From NCBI GenBank assembly GCA_017881185.1, contig JADGRE010000021.1:1-43950 (forward strand): DNA of 43,950 bases, written 5' to 3'. Shown here in pieces: positions 1 to 8,644 of this stretch (position 1 is its first letter; each line of letters opens with the position of its first letter). This DNA is from Pseudomonadota bacterium (GTDB lineage: Bacteria; Myxococcota_A; Polyangia; Polyangiales; JAFGIB01). The notes beneath the pieces are model-generated. The model searched no databases. It was not told the origin of the DNA and was given only the letters and a program-made list of their open reading frames with translations. The position numbers and the translations under genes were made by a program.

Positions 1-1080
1 CAGGTGCGCGCCCAGGCAGAAGTGGATGCCGCCGCCGAAGGCCAGGTGCGCGCTGTGGTCGCGTTCGATCATGAAACGATCCGGCTCCTTGAACACGCGC
101 GGATCGCGATGCGCCGCCGCGAGGCTCGCCTGCACGAACGAGTTCTTCGGCAGCTGCACACCACCGAACTCGGCGTCCTCGTGCAGCACGCGCACGGTGC
201 CGGGAATGGGCCCGTCGTAGCGCAGGCACTCTTCCACGGCGCTCACGATCAGCTCCGGCCGCGCGCGCAGCTTGGCCAGCTGGTCCGGGTGCATGAGCAA
301 CGCGCGCACGCCGTTGCCGATCAGCCCGATGGTGGTCTCGAAGCCGGCGACGAGCAGGCCGATGCCCTGGGTGATCAGCTCCTCGTGGCTGAGCCGGTCG
401 CCGGCTTCCTCGGCGCGGATCAAGGTGCTGAGCAGATCGTCACCGAGCTTCTTCTTGCGCTGCTCGACGAGGCTGTTGAAGTACGCCCACAGGTTGCCGG
501 CCGCCGCGAACGACTTGGCGCGTTGGTCGTCGGTCAGCAGGCGCGGTACCAGGAGATGTGTCACCTGCGCCGTCCAGTCGGTGAAGAGCGGGCGGTCTTC
601 GAGCGGCACGCCCAGCATCTGACAGATCACGGTCGAGGGCAGCGGCCGCGCGAGATCGCCGATGATGTCGAGCTCGCTCTTGGCTTGCGCTTGATCGAGC
701 AGATCATCGACCAGCGCCTGCACGTGGGGACGCAAGCGCTCGATCGAGGGCGGCGTGAAGCCCTTGGAGACGAGACGACGCAAGCGCGTGTGGTTGGGCG
801 GATCTTGCAGCAGCATGAAGCGCCGCTCGCCGGTGGATTCGTCGACGCCCGGCAGCTTACCGTCGGTGGTGCGCATGCCGGCCTTGGTGTCGCGCAAGAG
901 GCGCACTACGTCGGCGTGCCGGAACAAGCGGTAGTCGCCCAGCGGCGTGCGGTGCACAGGGTGCTCTTCGCGAACGCGGTTGAGCGCGGGATAAGGATCG
1001 TTGCGGAGCACGCCGTCGCGCTCGAAGGGGTTCAGCCCGAACCAAGGATCTGCGGCGGCAGGGTCTTCTACTGCTGGCAT
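1..1080 (-). CDS. Cytochrome P450 (C-terminus cut by window edge)
   Basis: Haem-thiolate monooxygenase; 360 residues are visible and the gene runs off the left edge. Read on the minus strand from the ATG at 1080, the protein has the I-helix oxygen-activation motif GFETT, the K-helix ExxR (in EECLRYDGP), and ends in the haem-binding loop FGGGIHFCLGAHL, whose Cys (about residue 355) is the axial haem ligand. Family knowledge: soluble bacterial class I P450s of about 400 residues use a ferredoxin and ferredoxin reductase, neither of which is in the window. The substrate cannot be told from sequence. A perfect palindrome lies 27 bp upstream of the start, suggesting local repression. No membrane anchor is visible, so it should be cytosolic. 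Confidence 0.95.
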   Translation of the reverse strand, partial: MPAVEDPAAADPWFGLNPFERDGVLRNDPYPALNRVREEHPVHRTPLGDYRLFRHADVVRLLRDTKAGMRTTDGKLPGVDESTGERRFMLLQDPPNHTRLRRLVSKGFTPPSIERLRPHVQALVDDLLDQAQAKSELDIIGDLARPLPSTVICQMLGVPLEDRPLFTDWTAQVTHLLVPRLLTDDQRAKSFAAAGNLWAYFNSLVEQRKKKLGDDLLSTLIRAEEAGDRLSHEELITQGIGLLVAGFETTIGLIGNGVRALLMHPDQLAKLRARPELIVSAVEECLRYDGPIPGTVRVLHEDAEFGGVQLPKNSFVQASLAAAHRDPRVFKEPDRFMIERDHSAHLAFGGGIHFCLGAHL

Positions 1081-1106
1081 GTGCACAGGATAGCGCAGCG
1101 TCCGGT

Positions 1107-1124
1107 ACTTACAACAGTGTAAGT
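1107..1124. promoter_or_regulatory. TetR-type operator-like palindrome upstream of the P450
   Basis: The sequence reads ACTTACA-acag-TGTAAGT: perfect 7-bp arms with a 4-bp spacer. It sits between the P450 start (1080) and the end of the upstream gene (1204). The arm pattern TTACA-N4-TGTAA is common among operators of TetR-family repressors; no tetR gene is visible in the window, so the regulator is unknown. Confidence 0.5.
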
Positions 1125-1203
1125 TGATGGAATCAGGAGACTCCCGACGACACGACGCATACGTCAGCAAATACAGCTACTTGTGTCGGCGCGAGCAGGC
1201 GCA

Positions 1204-2604
1204 TCAGCCTGCCCGGCGCCTCCGGCTGAGCAGCGCGACCAGCAGGCCACCGAACCAGCACCCGATAGCGCGAGCGCCAGGCACGCCGCGAGCACCGTAC
1301 ACTCGACACCCGCAGCCACCCGCGCCGCTCGTCGTATTGCCGCTGACGGCGGCATCGCTCGCCGACCCGGCGCCGTTGCCCGCGTCGGGCGCCGAGTAGT
1401 AGCGCGCACACAACGGCGCTTGTGGGAAGTGCCCCATGCCGCAATACGCCGTGAGCAGCTGCTCCTGACAGCGATCGGCCACGAGCGGCTCGCCCTTACA
1501 CTGCACGAAGCTCTCGGCCTTCGACATGTCGTAGAGCTGGCTGAACGCCGCGCTGTTCGGGTCGATGGTTCCGAGCATGCGGTCGGCACAGGCGTAGAGC
1601 CGGTCGCTCTGTGCGTCGTACTTCACGCAACCGGCCGCGTAGGCGTGACTGACTTGCTTTGCCTTGTCGCCAGGCTTGGCGAGCATGTAGAGCGCGGGCG
1701 TGTTCTGGCTGAAGTCACCGTAGAACATGCGTCCGTCAGACACGAAGGCCACGCCGCCGAAGCGCGTCACCTGACCCACGAGCACGAAGCTGCCGGCGCC
1801 GCCTTGCTTGGAGCTCGACCACAGATCGTCGAGCGCGGCGTCTGCGAAATCGAGCGCATCACCGCGCTGAATGCTCACGATGATGTGGTCGGGGTCGAGA
1901 GGGTCGACTGTCTCCAGGCGCAGCTCGCCCTGGATGTGACCGAACTCGTGCTCCACCCAGGTCTCGCCGTCGTCCTCGGATACACGAATGACGTACTTGG
2001 GATCGCTGATCGGCTGACCGCTGACCGGGTCGACCGAATCGTAACTGCCGTGCACCGCGCTCTCGTAGAAGCGGCGCTTGGCGCCCGGCAGCGCCACGAC
2101 CCGCAAGCGGTTGAGCAGGATCGGCGCCTGCGAACCGAACGGCGTCCAGGTGCTGTTCGCGACCGTGTTTCGGTAGATACCGTTCTGCTTTCCGCCGGAG
2201 CTCGTGGTCGCGTAGGTGATCTTGGGATCGATGGGATCGATCGCGAACTCGTTGACCCAGAGGCCCTCGAAGCTCTTCACGCGGGTGAAGCCGCAGCCGT
2301 GCGCGTCGCCGGACCACAGGCCGTCGGTCACGCCGATCGACACCGAGCCGTCGGCACGCAAGACCATGGAGGAGCCGTGACGCCCGACTGCCAAATCGAT
2401 TGCCGAGGCACACAGGAAGCGGAAAGTCTTGGCTTCGTCGCTGCTGAGCAGCATCCCGCCACCACCGTTGAAGTAGCGCAGCGCGAGCTCGTGGGGGTCG
2501 GTCGGGTTGACGAAGATGGCGTCGAGCTCTTCCGGCGCTCCAGCTGACGCCCTACCCGACCGCAGCAAGAGTGCAAGCACGGTGCAGGTGACGAGCGTTC
2601 GCAT
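1204..2604 (-). CDS. Secreted BNR/Asp-box protein with MYXO-CTERM tail (paralog 1)
   Basis: A 466-residue secreted protein of unknown function. It starts with a hydrophobic signal peptide (LVTCTVLALLL, cleavage likely near SAGA). The body looks like a sialidase-type beta-propeller: Asp-box-like segments are LLSSDEAKTFRF and VSEDDGETWVEH. The C-terminus has the MYXO-CTERM layout: a Gly/Cys stretch (GAGGCGCR), a hydrophobic helix, then RRRR. In myxobacteria such tails are sorting signals for surface attachment. It is a clear paralog of the protein at 3602-5047; shared blocks include ALRYFNGGGG, LYDMSKA and RCQEQLL. Asp boxes are structural and do not prove glycosidase activity; no catalytic residues could be assigned. 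Confidence 0.85.
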   Translation of the reverse strand: MRTLVTCTVLALLLRSGRASAGAPEELDAIFVNPTDPHELALRYFNGGGGMLLSSDEAKTFRFLCASAIDLAVGRHGSSMVLRADGSVSIGVTDGLWSGDAHGCGFTRVKSFEGLWVNEFAIDPIDPKITYATTSSGGKQNGIYRNTVANSTWTPFGSQAPILLNRLRVVALPGAKRRFYESAVHGSYDSVDPVSGQPISDPKYVIRVSEDDGETWVEHEFGHIQGELRLETVDPLDPDHIIVSIQRGDALDFADAALDDLWSSSKQGGAGSFVLVGQVTRFGGVAFVSDGRMFYGDFSQNTPALYMLAKPGDKAKQVSHAYAAGCVKYDAQSDRLYACADRMLGTIDPNSAAFSQLYDMSKAESFVQCKGEPLVADRCQEQLLTAYCGMGHFPQAPLCARYYSAPDAGNGAGSASDAAVSGNTTSGAGGCGCRVYGARGVPGARAIGCWFGGLLVALLSRRRRAG

Positions 2605-2669
2605 CGGAGGAGTCTGCGCGTCGGGCGACCCGAGTCAAGCCCTTGGCAGCGGGCAGCTGCGTGCACCCG

Positions 2670-3503
2670 TCACCGCTTGGACTTCGGGGACCCGGCCTTG
2701 GCAGCGCGGTAGCGCTGCAGCAACCGACGCGCGTGCGACACCCCGATTGGCACGGTCCACCACAACGGCGGCAGCCCGCTGGCCACCAACTCCAGCGCCG
2801 CAGCCACGTGTTGATCGGTGCGGTGCGTGCGCATCAGCGGCAAGCTCAGATGCACGATGGAGCCGCATGCGATCAGCAGCACGGCGTAGGTGATGATCAG
2901 ACCCTGCGAGAAGCCGAAGGCCACCGAGAACAACAAGATCGCGCCCGCTGTCAGGCCCGTGAACATGGACAGCACGCGGACCAGCGAGTACTTGCGACCG
3001 CGCGTGATCGCGATGCCCGCGAGCAAGCCGAACATCACCAGGGTGATGACGATGCCACGCGGCAGCAGCGTGGTGTTGGCTTCCTTCGTCATGCTGAAGG
3101 CGATGCCGTAAGCGATGGGCGGTGCAAGCACCAGAGATTGCACGATGCAGAACGCGAACCACGCTAGGTATTGAGCACGCACGCGAGCGATCCGCGGCAC
3201 CCAGCGGCGGCCCATGAAGCTGACGGTGGCCATCACCACGAACACGAGCAGCCAGCTGAACACGCCCAGCGCCATCAGGCCGAGCAAGCGTTCGCCCACG
3301 CCGAGCACGCCGAACCACACGACCTCGAGCACGGACAAGAGCAAGATCGTCGCGAGAATGTGGAAGTAGAGCTTGACGATGAACCAGCTGCGCAAGCCGC
3401 TGTCGGTCTTGGCCACGATCAGCGCACGCCCGTCTGCAAAGACGGGGGCAGCGTCGAAGTCGAACGCTGCTCGCGGGTCGCCGGACGGTAGTTGGTCGAC
3501 CAT
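2670..3503 (-). CDS. Bax inhibitor-1/YccA-like multi-pass membrane protein
   Basis: A 277-residue inner-membrane protein with about six or seven hydrophobic segments. The open frame extends further upstream, but the ATG at 3503 (MVDQLPSG) is preferred because an earlier start would run into the neighbouring coding region at 3602. The helix order, the residue-spaced segment SMTKEANTTLLPRGIVIT and the C-terminal YAVLLIACGS-IVHLSLPLMR helix recall Bax inhibitor-1 family proteins (pH-sensitive Ca2+ leak channels or regulators of membrane proteolysis), but the similarity is judged by eye. It lies between two paralogous MYXO-CTERM genes on the same strand, with gaps of 65 and 98 bp. It could also be an unrelated membrane protein of unknown function. 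Confidence 0.7.
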   Translation of the reverse strand: MVDQLPSGDPRAAFDFDAAPVFADGRALIVAKTDSGLRSWFIVKLYFHILATILLLSVLEVVWFGVLGVGERLLGLMALGVFSWLLVFVVMATVSFMGRRWVPRIARVRAQYLAWFAFCIVQSLVLAPPIAYGIAFSMTKEANTTLLPRGIVITLVMFGLLAGIAITRGRKYSLVRVLSMFTGLTAGAILLFSVAFGFSQGLIITYAVLLIACGSIVHLSLPLMRTHRTDQHVAAALELVASGLPPLWWTVPIGVSHARRLLQRYRAAKAGSPKSKR

Positions 3504-3601
3504 GGCTGTGGCGCACAGGCAAGTGTGACAGCAAAGAGCCGATCTCAACACCCGTTCGCGGCGGCTTTCGGGCGGGACGGGCCCGGTCGCCGCCGCTGGG
3601 A

Positions 3602-5047
3602 TCAGGCCGCGCCACGACGGCGACGATGGCGACGGCGCAGACCGAGGATGCATGCGCCCAGACACAAGAGCGGCAAGACTCGGCCGCGCGGGGCGCTGAC
3701 CCCGCTGACCGCGCAACCACCGCCGCCCCCGGATTTGCCCGCCGCCGATGGCTGCGCGCCGCCATCGCTGCTGCTGGCGGCAGCGTCCGAGCCCGTCGTC
3801 ATGAAAGAGCCTGCGTCGGCGGAGAGGTGGTAGCCGGCGCAGATAGCCGCGCTCGGGAAGTGCGTGATGCCGCAATACGCTGCGAGCAGCTGCTCCTGGC
3901 AGCGATCGGCAGCGGGTGGCTGCCCCTTGCACTGCGCGAAAGCGTCGGCCTTGGACATGTCGTAGAGCTTGCTAAAGGTACCGGCCTTCGGATCGATGGT
4001 GCCGAACAAGCGGTCGGAGCAGGCGTAGAGGCGGCTGCTCTGCGCGTCGTAGGTCAAGCAGCCGGCTTTGAAGTCCTGGCGCAGTTGCTTCGGCTTGTCG
4101 CCGAGCTTGGCCACTTCATAAAGCGCTTTGCTGTTCTGGCTGATGTCGCCGTAGAACATGCGACCGTCGGGCAGAAAGGCCACGCCGCCGTAGATGGTGA
4201 CCTGACCGATGAGCTTGAAGCTGCCGGCGCTGCCCTGCGTGGCACTCCACACAAGGTCATCGGGCTCCGCATCGTCGGGCGCGCTGTTGTCGCCGCGCAC
4301 GACGCTGGCCACGAGCTGATCGGGGTTGTCGGGATCGACCGCGACCAGACGCAGCGTGCCATCGGTGGGGCCGAAGGCGTGCTCGGTCCAGGTCTTGCCG
4401 TCGTCGTTCGAGACGCGAATGATGTACTTCGGGTTTTGCACCATCTGACCCGTGGTCATGTCGATGGTGTCGTAGGTGCCGCGCACGGCGCTCTGGTAGA
4501 AGCGGCGCTTGCCGCTCGGCAGCGCCACCACGTGCAAGCGCCCGATCAAGATCATGTCCTGCGAGCCGAACGCGCTCCACGCCGCGCTCTTGCCGTCGTT
4601 CTTGTAGATGCCGTTGTTCTGCGCGCCGGAGCTGGTGATCGCGTAGGTGACGGTAGGGTCGATGGGATCGAGCGCGAAGTCGTTCACCCACTTGCCCTCG
4701 AAGCTCTTGACGCGCGCAAAGCCACACGCGTTCTTGTCGCCCGACCACAAGCCATCGAACACGCCCAGCAAGAGCGAGCCATCGGCCCGCAGCATCATGG
4801 CCGAGGTGTCGCGGCTGATCTGCGGATTGGCGCCCGTGTTGCACAAGAAGCGAAAGCTCTTGCCTTGATCGCTGCTGAGCAAGAGGCCGCCACCCCCATT
4901 GAAGTAGCGCAGCGCGAGGCTCTTGGGGTCTTTCGGGTCGACGAAGATGCCGTTGAGCGCTTCGACGGGTCCAGCTGACGCAAGATTGGCAACCGAAAGC
5001 GTACACAGACCGAGCAGCACTGCCATGAACCCGAAAGACTTGCGCAT
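3602..5047 (-). CDS. Secreted BNR/Asp-box protein with MYXO-CTERM tail (paralog 2)
   Basis: A 481-residue paralog of the protein at 1204-2604, alike over almost its full length. It has a signal peptide (FGFMAVLLGLCTLSVANLASA), Asp-box segments LLSSDQGKSFRF and VSNDDGKTWTEH, and a MYXO-CTERM-like end: a GGGGGC motif, a hydrophobic stretch LPLLCLGACILGL, then RRRHRRRRG. Its Asp boxes fit the S-x-D-x-G-x-T/S-F/W consensus better than those of paralog 1, so it may be the less diverged copy. Expected location is the cell surface or outer membrane. Function unknown; the fold is inferred to be a beta-propeller. A 14-bp palindrome lies 57 bp upstream of the start. Confidence 0.87.
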   Translation of the reverse strand: MRKSFGFMAVLLGLCTLSVANLASAGPVEALNGIFVDPKDPKSLALRYFNGGGGLLLSSDQGKSFRFLCNTGANPQISRDTSAMMLRADGSLLLGVFDGLWSGDKNACGFARVKSFEGKWVNDFALDPIDPTVTYAITSSGAQNNGIYKNDGKSAAWSAFGSQDMILIGRLHVVALPSGKRRFYQSAVRGTYDTIDMTTGQMVQNPKYIIRVSNDDGKTWTEHAFGPTDGTLRLVAVDPDNPDQLVASVVRGDNSAPDDAEPDDLVWSATQGSAGSFKLIGQVTIYGGVAFLPDGRMFYGDISQNSKALYEVAKLGDKPKQLRQDFKAGCLTYDAQSSRLYACSDRLFGTIDPKAGTFSKLYDMSKADAFAQCKGQPPAADRCQEQLLAAYCGITHFPSAAICAGYHLSADAGSFMTTGSDAAASSSDGGAQPSAAGKSGGGGGCAVSGVSAPRGRVLPLLCLGACILGLRRRHRRRRGAA

Positions 5048-5103
5048 GAAGCAAGTGTGCTCACAGGGCGGTGCAGGTCAAGCGTTCAGCGAAAGTGCGC
5101 CGA

Positions 5104-5117
5104 GCGTTGCGCAACGC
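5104..5117. promoter_or_regulatory. Perfect 14-bp palindrome upstream of BNR paralog 2
   Basis: GCGTTGCGCAACGC is a perfect palindrome 57 bp upstream of the start of the minus-strand gene at 5047, in a 225-bp gap. It may be a repressor or activator site. In GC-rich DNA a single palindrome of this length is only weak evidence. Confidence 0.25.
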
Positions 5118-5272
5118 CGCTGCAACGGGTGCTCCCTGTTTGGCGGCGTATCCCGAGCGGAGAGAGATTCTTGGCGAACGGGCTGTCGGGGATGGTGGGT
5201 CGTGCGGGGGACGATCCGCTTGCAAGAGTGGCGGCCGAGAAGGTTGGTAGCGTTTCCGTGCGCTCCGCGCAC

Positions 5273-6835
5273 CTACTTCTTCATGTCCAGCAACGCGCTC
5301 ACCGTTCGCAAGATCGTCTTCGGATTGAGCACCTTCGAGTGCCCAGCCACGCGTGCGCGCGCGTCGATTTCGATCTCTGCGATCGGCACCTGCGCCTCCT
5401 TCAGATTGTGCCGGAACGCCGTGCTGATCATCATCGAGTCGTCGGCGCGCGGCGCATGCTTCTGCCACAGCGAGCGCTCGAACAGGTAGTTGCCGCCACT
5501 CTTCGCCTTGTGACCGGTGCGCAGTTGGATGAGCCGGTTGAGCCCTTCGGAGATCAGGTGGCGATACCAGGCGTCGTCGCGCGTGCGGTACACCGTGGTC
5601 AGCATGGGCGCGCGCCAGCGCTGGGCGTAGAGCTCGAGCACGGCTTCCGGCGAGATCTGCCCGTCACCTGGAACCCAAGTGATGTGGGCAGCGCTGGCGG
5701 CATCGAAGCCAGCGCGCAGCGCGCCGCCGATGCCGCGGTTGGGCGACAGGGGAACCACCTGCATGCGCGCGTCGCTCTGCGCGAGCTCGCGCATGCAGGC
5801 CAGCGTCGCGTCGCTGCTGCCGTCGTCGACCAACACCAGCTCGTGCGGCAGACCGGCGGCGTCGAGCTTGTCGCGGAGCTCGCGCGCCACGCTCGCGATG
5901 CACTCGGCTTCGTTGTACGCGATCACCACGACCGACAGCGCGGGTGCGCTGCTTGTGTCAGCGACAGCATGAGACCGAAACACGTAGAGGTCTTGTAGAA
6001 CGTCCACTTTCGCCAGCAGCTTGCTCAGCAGCGGACGCGCGCGCAGCGCGTCTTCCGCACGCTGCAGATACGCATCGACCGGGACGAGGTATGGCACCGC
6101 CGCCGACAGGAGCTTGCTCGCACCGCCGCTGCCGACCACCTGTGCGGCGCCACCGGTGCTGCCCACGAACCATGGCAACAGGTGCGCGCAGGTCGGCGCC
6201 TGGTACACCAGCTCCAGCTGACGACCGAAGACCTTGGCGTAGTAGTTGCGCGGACGAAAACGCGTGAGGTAGGTCGTGCCTGGCTCGCTGCGCGAGTCTT
6301 GGCGCTCGTGGTCGTCGGTGCTCACCGGTTCCTTGAGATACAGCTGACCGCCAGGCGCGAGCGCAAGCTTGGCGGTGGTTGCCAGCGCCGACACGCCCGC
6401 GTCGTCGAGATGCGCGGCGACGTTCATGATCAGCACCGCGTGGTAGCGCTGCGTACCGGCGGGGTCGCGGAAGTCGACGGCCGAGGCGTGCACCGTGGTG
6501 AGGTTGTGGATGCCGAGCTGTGCAGCGCGTCGCTGCGCGACCTGCAAGAGACCGGCCGAGACGTCGACCAGCGTGACCTGTGCGACTTGCGGCGCGAGCC
6601 ACAGCGCAAAGCGACCGGCACCACCCCCGAGATCGAGCACGCGGCTGTCGGGGCGTAGGCGCAGCAGCTTCGCAAGATGCGCGCGCTCCAGGCTGTCACG
6701 GTACTGCACCACGACGCTCTGTTGCGTGACGGTGCCGAACTGCGCGAGGTCGGCGTTGGCGTCGACGGAGGCGGCCTGGGCGTCCCAGAACTTCGCGACC
6801 TCGTCGGCTGTGGGTGTCTTGCTCGGTTCGGACAC
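5273..6835 (-). CDS. Fused SAM-methyltransferase and GT2 glycosyltransferase
   Basis: A 520-residue two-domain enzyme starting at a GTG. Residues about 45-220 form a class I methyltransferase with the SAM-binding motif I VLDLGGGAGRF (66-76) and a motif II acidic region LVDVSAG. Residues about 298-515 form a family 2 glycosyltransferase of the dolichol-phosphate-mannose-synthase type: SVVVIAYNEAE at the start, the nucleotide-sugar-binding VDDGSSD (336-342) and the metal-binding PGDGQ (389-393). No C-terminal membrane helices are seen, so the enzyme is probably cytosolic or peripheral. A plausible job is adding a sugar and methylating the same glycolipid or glycan, but the acceptor is unknown. 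The gene is divergent from the DUF1684 gene at 6938. Confidence 0.87.
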   Translation of the reverse strand: MSEPSKTPTADEVAKFWDAQAASVDANADLAQFGTVTQQSVVVQYRDSLERAHLAKLLRLRPDSRVLDLGGGAGRFALWLAPQVAQVTLVDVSAGLLQVAQRRAAQLGIHNLTTVHASAVDFRDPAGTQRYHAVLIMNVAAHLDDAGVSALATTAKLALAPGGQLYLKEPVSTDDHERQDSRSEPGTTYLTRFRPRNYYAKVFGRQLELVYQAPTCAHLLPWFVGSTGGAAQVVGSGGASKLLSAAVPYLVPVDAYLQRAEDALRARPLLSKLLAKVDVLQDLYVFRSHAVADTSSAPALSVVVIAYNEAECIASVARELRDKLDAAGLPHELVLVDDGSSDATLACMRELAQSDARMQVVPLSPNRGIGGALRAGFDAASAAHITWVPGDGQISPEAVLELYAQRWRAPMLTTVYRTRDDAWYRHLISEGLNRLIQLRTGHKAKSGGNYLFERSLWQKHAPRADDSMMISTAFRHNLKEAQVPIAEIEIDARARVAGHSKVLNPKTILRTVSALLDMKK

Positions 6836-6937
6836 GCGTGGCTCCGCAAGGAGTGCTACACGGTAGTTGCGCAGCCGCGCAAAGGCCAGTCATCTTCATT
6901 CTTCCGCGCCCGCGCGTAGGGGCGAGGGACCGGTTCG

Positions 6938-7843
6938 ATGAGCGTCAGCCCCAGTCAGTTTCCCGACACACTCGCGTCCGCCGAGCACCAAGCGCTGGTG
7001 CTGGCCTGGCGACGCGCGCGCTTGGCGCGTTTGACCGCGGAGCACAGCTGGCTGTCGCTCGTGGAGCGGGCCTGGCTGCGCGAGGGCGACAACAGCGTAG
7101 GCTCGGCGCCCACGGCCGACGTCAAGCTACCGGCGGACCGGGCGCCTGCACGGCTCGGCACCTTCACGCTGCGGGCGGGTGCGGTGAGCTTCACTCCCGC
7201 GCCGGTCGCTGAGCACGCGCTGCACCTGCGCCGCGCAGGCGATACGCAGCAGCTGCCGGCGCATGAGCCGGTGACACTGGTCAGCGACGCCAAAGACGCG
7301 CCCGATCGCCTGCTGCTCGGCTCGCTCACGCTCGAGGTGATGGAGCGCGCCGAGCTGTTTGCCGTGCGTGTACGCGACAGTCGCAGCCCGGCGCGGCTGC
7401 AGTTCCCCGGCATCGCGCACTATCCGATCGAGCTGCGCACACGCGTGGTAGCGAAGCTCCAACCGTATGCTTCGCTCAAGACCCTCGAGCTCGAATACGA
7501 AAACGGCCGCGTCGAGCCCTACCACGTACCGGGCTTGGCGATGTTCACGCTCGACGGCATCAAGCTGCGTCTGGAACCGCTGATCGACACTGGCGGCAAG
7601 CGTCTGTTCATTCCGTTCGCGGACCTGACCAACCGGGACACAACCTATGGTGCGGGGCGTTTCTTGTATGCACCGCTGCCGCAAGACGGGCGCGTGCTCT
7701 TGGACTTCAACCAGGCGTTCAACCCGCCGTGCGCATTCACACCCTTCGCGTTCTGCCCGCTTACGCCGCCGCAAAATCGTCTCGCCGTACGCATCGAAGC
7801 GGGTGAGAAGCGCCCGCTCGACCCGTCGCAAGAGCCCTTGTAG
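6938..7843 (+). CDS. DUF1684 family protein
   Basis: A 301-residue protein of the DUF1684 family, recognised by its conserved C-terminal block: RFLYAPLP, then VLLDFNQAFNPPCAFTPFAF and CPLTPPQNRL. The middle holds the companion segment YPIELRTRVVAKL. No signal peptide or membrane segment is visible. The family is common in Bacteroidetes, Actinobacteria and Proteobacteria and has no established biochemical function. The crotonase gene starts 12 bp downstream, so the two are probably cotranscribed. The 102-bp gap upstream separates it from the divergent fusion gene and should contain both promoters; no clear promoter box was recognised there. Confidence 0.9.
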   Translation: MSVSPSQFPDTLASAEHQALVLAWRRARLARLTAEHSWLSLVERAWLREGDNSVGSAPTADVKLPADRAPARLGTFTLRAGAVSFTPAPVAEHALHLRRAGDTQQLPAHEPVTLVSDAKDAPDRLLLGSLTLEVMERAELFAVRVRDSRSPARLQFPGIAHYPIELRTRVVAKLQPYASLKTLELEYENGRVEPYHVPGLAMFTLDGIKLRLEPLIDTGGKRLFIPFADLTNRDTTYGAGRFLYAPLPQDGRVLLDFNQAFNPPCAFTPFAFCPLTPPQNRLAVRIEAGEKRPLDPSQEPL

Positions 7844-7855
7844 AGTGCGCGGCAA

Positions 7856-8644
7856 ATGCCAGGACAGATCCGCAGCGAGACCCAAGGGCCGATCGGCTTT
7901 CTGATCGTGGAGCACCCCGAGCGGCGCAATGCGCTCGACGATGCGATGTGGCTCGATATCCCGCGTGCCGCCGCCGCGCTCGACGCCGACCCGCAGGTGC
8001 GCGTGATCGTGATGCGCGGCGCGGGCGAGCAGGCGTTCGTGTCGGGCGCCGACATCTCGCAGTTCACGCAGCAGCGCATGGGCGCGGCCGCCATGGCGTA
8101 CGACGCCAGCAACAGCGCCGCATTTGCCGCGCTACAGGGCATACAGAAACCGCTGCTGGCGATGATCCATGGCTTCTGCATCGGTGGCGGTGTCGCGCTC
8201 TCGGTGTGCGCAGATCTTCGTTACTGCGCCGACGACGCGCTGTTCGCAGTGCCCGCCGCACGCCTGGGTCTCGGCTATCCGCTTGCGGGCATCGAGACCT
8301 TGGTTCAAGTGGTCGGCTTCGCGCGTGCCAAAGAGCTGTTCTTCACGGCGCGGCGCTTCGATGCGCAAGAAGCCCTGCGCATGGGCCTCGTGAACGAGGT
8401 ATTCCCGAAGGCGCAGCTGGAACCGCGCGTGCTCGAGCTGGCCCACGGCATCGCCGACAACGCACCGCTCACGCTGCGCGCCGTCAAGCGCGCGAGCTTC
8501 GCACTGGCGCAGCCGGCAGCCGAGCGCGACCAGCACATGCAAGCCGCAGCCGCCGCGGCGGCCGCATGTTTCGACAGTGCCGACTACGCCGAAGGCGTGA
8601 AGGCCTTCCTCGAGAAACGCAAACCGATGTTCAGGGGCCAGTGA
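7856..8644 (+). CDS. Crotonase-fold protein lacking both catalytic glutamates
   Basis: A 262-residue enoyl-CoA hydratase/isomerase superfamily protein. The N-terminal oxyanion-hole segment SGADISQF (about 63-70) and second oxyanion segment IHGFCIGGG (104-112) are present, so acyl-CoA binding is likely. By alignment to classical enoyl-CoA hydratase, the two acid/base glutamates (rat E144 and E164) fall on Ala114 (GGGVAL) and Ala134 (VPAARLG). It is therefore unlikely to be a normal hydratase; other crotonase-fold chemistry (isomerisation, thioester hydrolysis, decarboxylation) or a hydratase using another residue is possible. It sits 12 bp after the DUF1684 gene. Its last 14 bp overlap the 3' end of the convergent lipoprotein gene. 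Confidence 0.9.
   Translation: MPGQIRSETQGPIGFLIVEHPERRNALDDAMWLDIPRAAAALDADPQVRVIVMRGAGEQAFVSGADISQFTQQRMGAAAMAYDASNSAAFAALQGIQKPLLAMIHGFCIGGGVALSVCADLRYCADDALFAVPAARLGLGYPLAGIETLVQVVGFARAKELFFTARRFDAQEALRMGLVNEVFPKAQLEPRVLELAHGIADNAPLTLRAVKRASFALAQPAAERDQHMQAAAAAAAACFDSADYAEGVKAFLEKRKPMFRGQ

Noticed and set aside
4-1122. Long plus-strand open frame across the left end
   Set aside because: It lies in the codon-aligned frame opposite a clear cytochrome P450; the protein has no recognisable motif.
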